This document shows positions 6,476-11,268 of a stretch of 11,268 nt of DNA, in pieces. Made by a program: the position numbers and the translations under genes. The stretch lies in assembly GCA_017999195.1 (NCBI GenBank), contig JAGOBP010000077.1:1-11268 (forward strand). The letters are read 5' to 3'. The notes under the pieces are model-generated. The model saw nothing but the letters and a program-made list of their open reading frames with translations. It had not been told where the DNA came from and made no database searches. This DNA is from Thermoflexales bacterium (GTDB lineage Bacteria > Chloroflexota > Anaerolineae > Fen-1058). Positions within the stretch are counted from its first letter, which is position 1, and the number at the start of each line of letters is the position of its first letter.

Positions 6476-6808
6476 ATGCTCACCGGCCCGTCATTTGCCA
6501 TCAGTTTATTCGGTGTAATCTATATGTTGTACATCTTCAGCGTGCTCAGTCGTAAGCTGGGCGGCGTGACGAAGATGCGTCCCCTCTATCGCGGCTTCTA
6601 TGTCGCCATGGGCTTGATCGGGTTGGCGGCCGTGTCCAGCTGGTTGCTCCTCACTATCCGCGTCACCCCCGCTCTGATTCCGGCCGCGTTGCGCGACGAG
6701 ACGGTTTATCTGGTGATTTTTGTCGCTGCGTTAAGTATCGCCGTGACGGTGGGCGTGGCCGTGGCCTGGCGTTACTGGGGCTGGTTGTTTAAGGAGGGCG
6801 GCCGATGA
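6476..6808 (+). CDS. Small three-helix membrane protein B
   Basis: This 110-residue protein of unknown function has hydrophobic segments at about residues 6-25, 39-61 and 76-98, with a basic first loop (SRKLGGVTKMRPLYR) and a short basic C-terminal end. The predicted topology, N-outside and C-inside, is the same as for the preceding gene. The spacing of Arg, Tyr, Phe, Val and Gly from the first loop into helix 2 is also similar, so the two may be diverged duplicates or subunits of one complex. The start is 2 bp past the previous stop with no clear ribosome site, implying coupled translation. Its stop codon overlaps the kinase ATG (ATGA), and the kinase ribosome site lies within its last codons. 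No known family is recognised. Confidence 0.75.
   Translation: MLTGPSFAISLFGVIYMLYIFSVLSRKLGGVTKMRPLYRGFYVAMGLIGLAAVSSWLLLTIRVTPALIPAALRDETVYLVIFVAALSIAVTVGVAVAWRYWGWLFKEGGR
6791..6798 (+). promoter_or_regulatory. Strong ribosome binding site of the histidine kinase gene
   Basis: AAGGAGGG, a near-perfect Shine-Dalgarno, lies six bases before the ATG at 6805, inside the last codons of the membrane-protein gene. It is the strongest ribosome site in the window and settles the kinase start. Confidence 0.85.
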
Positions 6809-9800
6809 CGGACAGTCAGCCGACTTCCAAACGTTCCACCCGAGCGGTCACGGCCGAATCGCGCCGCGCCGCGCCGCCGCTTGATCTGGATGCTTTGTTA
6901 TTTGCCCACGCCGGACCAGCCCTGGTACTCGATCGAACCGGCTGCATCCTCAAAGCCAATGCCCCGGCCACACAACTGCTGATCAACTCAGGCGAGGCCG
7001 ATGTCACGCACCGTAGTTTCAGCACCTTTCTAGAATCTTACTCGCAGTCGCGCTGGCTGGATCTACTCAATCGGATCGTCAGCGATCGCGTCGAGGTGAT
7101 CGGCACACTCGATGTGATCGAGCCGGCACACCACGATCACGGCCAACTTGACGCTTGCCGAGTTGAGTTTGCGGGCCGACCGATTATTCGCGGCCGACGG
7201 GTGGTTGCCGTGCAGGCCGTCTTGCGGGTCGCCCAGTCGCGCGAAACTCATCCTGCTGAGACTGCGGGCGTTGAATCCCAATTGCCCGCACAACCGCCGC
7301 GACAACAGCGCCTGGCTGAAGCGCTGCGCCAGGTCGCATTGGTGCTTAACTCCACGCTCGATCTAGCCACCGTGCTGGAACTCATCATCGGTCAATTAAA
7401 ATCGGTCGTGCCTTATGACAGTGTCTCCGTCCTGCTGAACGAAGAAGGACGCTACGATCTGGTCGTGGCGCATGGCCATGCCGACATGATGCTCAATCTG
7501 AGCCAGGTGAATCTGCTGGATTTGCCCACGACCCAGCAACTGCTGACGCAGCGCACGCCGATCATGATTGCCGACACCCGCCTCGATCCGCGCTGGCGTT
7601 CTCTGCTGATCCCCGATCAAGTTCGATCGTGGCTGGGCGTGCCGCTGCTCAATCGCGGCAAAGATCAGGTGCTGGGCATTCTGGGGATCGATCAGCATCA
7701 ACCCAATGCGTACACGGATGAAGACGCCCGCGCGGCCTTCATTTTTGCCGATCAAGCCGCGGTCGCGATCGAGAACGCCCGCCTGTATGCCGAGTCGCAA
7801 CGCCGCGCCGATCACATGGCGATTTTGAACAGCATGTCCGCCACGGTCAGCCAATCGCTCGATCTGGAGGCCACCCTGTGGGCGGCGCTAGATAAGGCGC
7901 TGGAAGTCGTCGGGGTTGAGTCCGGCGCGATTAGCCTGGTGGATGAAGAGGCGCAAGAATTAGCCATCCGGGTGCATCGCGGCTGGCGGCAGAGCGACCT
8001 GGTGGATAATTTGCGGGTGAAGTTGGGTGAAGGCTTGTCCGGGCAAGCGGTGCTTAGCGGCGAGGTTGTGGTGACGGGCCGCCTGGACGACGAGCCGCGC
8101 CTGGCCGTGCCCCAAGTGCGCGCCGAAGGCATCCAGTCGCAGGCCCTGGCGCCGATGCGCGCCCGCGGCCGCGTGGTGGGTGTCCTGGGGGTGATGAGTT
8201 ACCATCCACACACCTTTGCGCGGCAGTCGATCGAGGTAGTGAAGTCCATCGCGGATCAAATTGGACTGGCGATCGATAACGCGCAATTGTATGAGCGCGA
8301 GGCCCGCCGGGCCATGCAGCTGGTCTTGATCAACGAAGTCGCGCGCGACGTGCTGTCGACGCTGGAGTTATCGGATCGGTTCGATCGCGTCACGCAGGCG
8401 ATCTGGCAGCGCTTTGGCTATCGGATGGTGGGACTGTTTATGGTCACGCCCGATCAGCAGTGGGTGCGGCTGGAATCTGGCGCAGGCGGCCTGGCCGAGT
8501 TGGTCGGTTCGCACTTCTTGCAGCGTGTCGGGCAGGGCATCATCGGTCGGGTGGCCGAGACCGGCGACGTGATCATGACCAATGATACGCGTACCGATCC
8601 GCGCTATTATCAGCCGGTTGAGATCGATCGGGATCTGACTCGATCGGAACTGGCCGTGCCCCTGCGGCACGCCGGGCGAGTGATCGGGGTGCTGGATGTG
8701 CAGCACACGCAGCCGCGCGCATTTTCGGCCGACGATATCCACGCGATGCAGATTTTGGCCGATCAGCTGGTGGTGGCGATTGCGAACGCCGATTTGTACG
8801 CGGAGGCCCAGCAGCGCGTGGCGGAATTGACGGCGTTGCAAGACGTCAGTCTGAAGATTGCCGCCTCGCTGGACACCCCGGCCGTGCTGGACACCATCGC
8901 GCAGAATACGCTGGCATTGACTCACGCCGATGATGTGCATATTTTTACGTATGACTCGGCCACCAACCAATTGACCTTTGGCACGGCGTTGTGGAAAGAC
9001 GGTTCTCGCGCGCCGATTACGTTGACGCCGCGCGACAACGGCCTGACCTGGCAAGTGGTTCGTAGCCGACAGCCGGTGATTGTCAATAACGCCGATCAGC
9101 ATCCGTTGTTTACGGACGAGCGTGCGCGCGACTGGGGACTGACGGCGATCGCCGGGTTCCCGCTCAAGCGGGCGGACACGATGCTGGGCGTATTCACGGT
9201 GGCCTTCAAGCAGCCGCATCAATTTGACGCCGACGAAACGCGACTGCTGACGCTGTTGGCCGATCAAACGGCGATTGCCATGGGCAATGCGCGTTTGTAT
9301 GAAGAGACTAAGCGCCGGCTGGATGAAAGCAATTTGCTCTATGAGATGTCACTGGCCGGCACCTCGTCGCTGGACTTCGCCGAGGTCAGCAAGCGCACCG
9401 TCGAGGCGCTGCAACGGTCCATGGGCTTTGAGTACATCGCGCTGTTCATTGTGAATGATGATCATGAAACCGCCGAGCTGTATGCCACGTCGGGGCTGAG
9501 CGCCGAAGGTGAACGCAACCCGCACATCAAGATCGGGCAGGGCATTGTTGGGACGGCGGTGGCCTCCGGGACGCTGTTGAATATTGCCGATGTGCAGCAT
9601 GATCCGCGGCATTTGCCGGGCATTGCCGGTACCCGGTCCGAGATGTGCGTGCCATTGCGCGTGGGCGAACGCGTCATCGGCGCGATCGATTTGCAAAGTC
9701 CGCGGGTGGGCGCCTTCTCGACCAACGACGAACTGCTGGTCGCCACGGTGGCGGGGCAGTGGGCGGTGATTCTGGATAATGCCCGCCTGTATGCTGCCGA

Positions 9801-11268
9801 ACGCCGCCGGTTGGACGAGATTACGGTGCTGTTTGAAGTAGCGCGAGCCGGGGCCTCCACGCTCGATCTGAATCAGGTCTTCGATCGGATGTTGGACGCG
9901 ATTCGGCGCACGCTGCGTTTTGAGGCGTTTGAGTTCATTTTGCACGATGCGGCTACCGGCCTGCTGCGCACGCAAGCGGCTTATGGCTTTGAGCCGGGAA
10001 CCCTGCACGAAGACTTGCACATGGGCCAAGGGGTGGTGGGCTGGGTGGCGCAGGCGCGCCAATCCGTCCTGCTCAGCGATGTCGCGCTGGACAGCCGCTA
10101 CTTGGCCGGACAATCCGGCACCCGGTCGGAACTGGCTGTGCCGTTGATTGCGGGCGATCGATTCGTCGGGGTGATGAACGTCGAAAGCCCGCGCTTGCAG
10201 GCGTTTACCACTGAGGACGAACAGTTGTTGACGGCGCTGGCGAGCCAGTTGGCCGTCATCATCGTCAACGCGCGTTTGCACGAGGAAACCCAGCAGCGAC
10301 TGGCTGAAGTATCGACGTTGTATTCATTTGCCGAGAAACTGTCCAGCAGTCTGGACTTGCCGGAATTGCTGGACTTGATCGTGACCACGCTGCGGCGGGT
10401 GCTGAACTGTCGCGGTGTCAGCATCTCGCTGTTGATGCCGGAAACGCAAACGCTGGAAATTCGCGCGGCCGCCGGTCTGCAGGATAAGTGGCGGCAGTCG
10501 GCTAAATTGAAAGTGGGCGAAGGCATCAGCGGCCAGGTGGCCGCCACGGCCACGCCCGTGTACGTGCCCGACGCGCGCAGCTTGCCTGATTTTATTTTCT
10601 TCGATACGGCGGTCCGGTCGTTGTTAGTGGTGCCGTTGATGGTGAAGGACCGCGTCATCGGCACGCTGGCGATCGATCAATCTGCGCCCGACGCTTTTGA
10701 AAAAGACGATGAGCGCCTGTTGGTGATCGCGGCCGCGCAAGCCGCCGTGGCGATTGAAAACGCGCAGCTCTACGCCGCGTTGAAGGAACGGGCCGATAAG
10801 CTGGAGAAGGCCTATCGGGAGTTGCAGGAACTGGACAAGCTCAAGGATGAGCTGGTGCAGAATGTATCGCACGAGCTGCGCACGCCCCTGACCTTCATCA
10901 AGGGGTACGTGGAATTGATGCTTGAGCAGGACATGGGGCCGCTGAACGAAGTGCAGCACGAAAGCCTGACGATTGTGGCCAGCAAGACGAATGCCTTGAC
11001 GCGGCTGGTCAGCGATATTATCTTCCTGCAGCAAATCGAGCGCGAGTCGCTGGACCTGGCTCCGCACAGCCTGCGCGATGTGGCCAAGATGGCGCTGCAT
11101 TCGTGCGAGGTGACGGCGACCAGTGCGGGCATTGCGCTGCGTCTGGATGCGCCGGACGTGGTGGCCCCGATCGCGATCGACCGCGACCGGATCAATCAGG
11201 TGTTCGATAATTTGTTGGGCAACGCCATCAAGTTCAGTCCGCGGGGCGGCACCATCACGATCGGGGTT
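6805..11268 (+). CDS. PAS / seven-GAF sensor histidine kinase, 3' truncated by window end
   Basis: The frame is open for 1488 codons to the window end. Residues 1-25 are polar. A PAS-like domain (about 30-145, with GPALVLDRTGCILKANAPA) contains a small His cluster, HHDH (109-112). Seven GAF domains follow at about 169-334, 339-506, 506-676, 676-842, 842-1007, 1007-1168 and 1168-1330, each ending in a variant of AIENARLY. A helical linker leads to HisKA with NVSHELRTPL, phospho-acceptor His1356. HATPase_c begins with the N-box INQVFDNLLGNAIKFSP (1463-1479) and is cut. GAFs bind small ligands or chromophores or dimerise; no specific ligand can be named. No membrane segment is visible, so it is cytosolic unless tethered by partners. 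It would phosphorylate itself and then a response regulator; none is encoded in the window. A receiver domain could lie beyond the end. Confidence 0.95.
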   Translation, partial: MTDSQPTSKRSTRAVTAESRRAAPPLDLDALLFAHAGPALVLDRTGCILKANAPATQLLINSGEADVTHRSFSTFLESYSQSRWLDLLNRIVSDRVEVIGTLDVIEPAHHDHGQLDACRVEFAGRPIIRGRRVVAVQAVLRVAQSRETHPAETAGVESQLPAQPPRQQRLAEALRQVALVLNSTLDLATVLELIIGQLKSVVPYDSVSVLLNEEGRYDLVVAHGHADMMLNLSQVNLLDLPTTQQLLTQRTPIMIADTRLDPRWRSLLIPDQVRSWLGVPLLNRGKDQVLGILGIDQHQPNAYTDEDARAAFIFADQAAVAIENARLYAESQRRADHMAILNSMSATVSQSLDLEATLWAALDKALEVVGVESGAISLVDEEAQELAIRVHRGWRQSDLVDNLRVKLGEGLSGQAVLSGEVVVTGRLDDEPRLAVPQVRAEGIQSQALAPMRARGRVVGVLGVMSYHPHTFARQSIEVVKSIADQIGLAIDNAQLYEREARRAMQLVLINEVARDVLSTLELSDRFDRVTQAIWQRFGYRMVGLFMVTPDQQWVRLESGAGGLAELVGSHFLQRVGQGIIGRVAETGDVIMTNDTRTDPRYYQPVEIDRDLTRSELAVPLRHAGRVIGVLDVQHTQPRAFSADDIHAMQILADQLVVAIANADLYAEAQQRVAELTALQDVSLKIAASLDTPAVLDTIAQNTLALTHADDVHIFTYDSATNQLTFGTALWKDGSRAPITLTPRDNGLTWQVVRSRQPVIVNNADQHPLFTDERARDWGLTAIAGFPLKRADTMLGVFTVAFKQPHQFDADETRLLTLLADQTAIAMGNARLYEETKRRLDESNLLYEMSLAGTSSLDFAEVSKRTVEALQRSMGFEYIALFIVNDDHETAELYATSGLSAEGERNPHIKIGQGIVGTAVASGTLLNIADVQHDPRHLPGIAGTRSEMCVPLRVGERVIGAIDLQSPRVGAFSTNDELLVATVAGQWAVILDNARLYAAERRRLDEITVLFEVARAGASTLDLNQVFDRMLDAIRRTLRFEAFEFILHDAATGLLRTQAAYGFEPGTLHEDLHMGQGVVGWVAQARQSVLLSDVALDSRYLAGQSGTRSELAVPLIAGDRFVGVMNVESPRLQAFTTEDEQLLTALASQLAVIIVNARLHEETQQRLAEVSTLYSFAEKLSSSLDLPELLDLIVTTLRRVLNCRGVSISLLMPETQTLEIRAAAGLQDKWRQSAKLKVGEGISGQVAATATPVYVPDARSLPDFIFFDTAVRSLLVVPLMVKDRVIGTLAIDQSAPDAFEKDDERLLVIAAAQAAVAIENAQLYAALKERADKLEKAYRELQELDKLKDELVQNVSHELRTPLTFIKGYVELMLEQDMGPLNEVQHESLTIVASKTNALTRLVSDIIFLQQIERESLDLAPHSLRDVAKMALHSCEVTATSAGIALRLDAPDVVAPIAIDRDRINQVFDNLLGNAIKFSPRGGTITIGV
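7309..10794 (+). repeat. Seven tandem GAF-coding repeats with a period of about 490-507 bp
   Basis: The conserved Asn of the terminal (I/L)xNARLY-like helix is encoded at 7774, 8278, 8785, 9286, 9778, 10267 and 10759, so successive spacings are 504, 507, 501, 492, 489 and 492 bp (163-169 residues). GAFs 2, 3, 5, 6 and 7 share a G(E/Q)G(I/L/V)xG turn; GAF1 and GAF4 do not. The nucleotide copies are diverged, so this is an old protein-level duplication array, not a recent DNA repeat. Confidence 0.85.

Noticed and set aside
8368..10281. Long open frames on the minus strand opposite the kinase gene (and similarly 2582-3607 and 1003-1788)
   Set aside because: Their translations are low-complexity in style (rich in Arg, His, Gln), show no recognisable domain and mirror clear plus-strand coding; they are antisense shadows of high-GC codon use.
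7309..10794. GAF repeats as a mobile or recombination-type DNA repeat
   Set aside because: Similarity is at protein level with diverged codons and no terminal repeats; it is domain duplication within one gene.

Overview
The window is a compact, one-strand (+) block of bacterial DNA at roughly 60% GC. It holds nine protein genes with almost no intergenic space. No RNA gene, insertion sequence, CRISPR array or convincing intrinsic terminator was seen, and no stretch over 300 bases lacks a gene. The style of the proteins suggests Chloroflexota, probably Anaerolineae-like: a SecA with a charged insert near its N-terminus, a divergent PRPP synthase, a single-domain KaiC-like ATPase and a giant multi-GAF histidine kinase. 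This placement is an inference from protein style, not from a marker gene.

Left part (1-1000): the 3' portion of a histidine-phosphatase (phosphoglycerate mutase-like) gene, followed by a small hicB-hicA toxin-antitoxin pair with antitoxin first. Middle (1009-4915): a divergent ribose-phosphate pyrophosphokinase (prs) and a complete secA. These are housekeeping functions: PRPP supply for nucleotides and the preprotein translocase motor.

Right part (4912-11268): the start codon of a winged-helix protein overlaps the secA stop codon (ATGA). Then come a KaiC/RAD55-type RecA-fold ATPase, two small three-helix membrane proteins and a very large soluble histidine kinase (PAS-like domain, seven tandem GAF domains, HisKA, start of HATPase_c), which is cut by the window end. 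Gaps inside this five-gene block are 45 bp, 11 bp and 2 bp, and the last junction is an ATGA overlap, so it reads as one operon. It is the best candidate here for an undescribed system. A plausible reading is that a small-molecule or redox signal is sensed by the GAF array and/or the membrane proteins, a KaiC-like ATPase acts as hub or switch, and the winged-helix protein is a possible output. The biochemical role is not known from the sequence.

The palindrome CGATCG is strongly over-represented: 26 hand-counted copies, 17 of them in the kinase gene.
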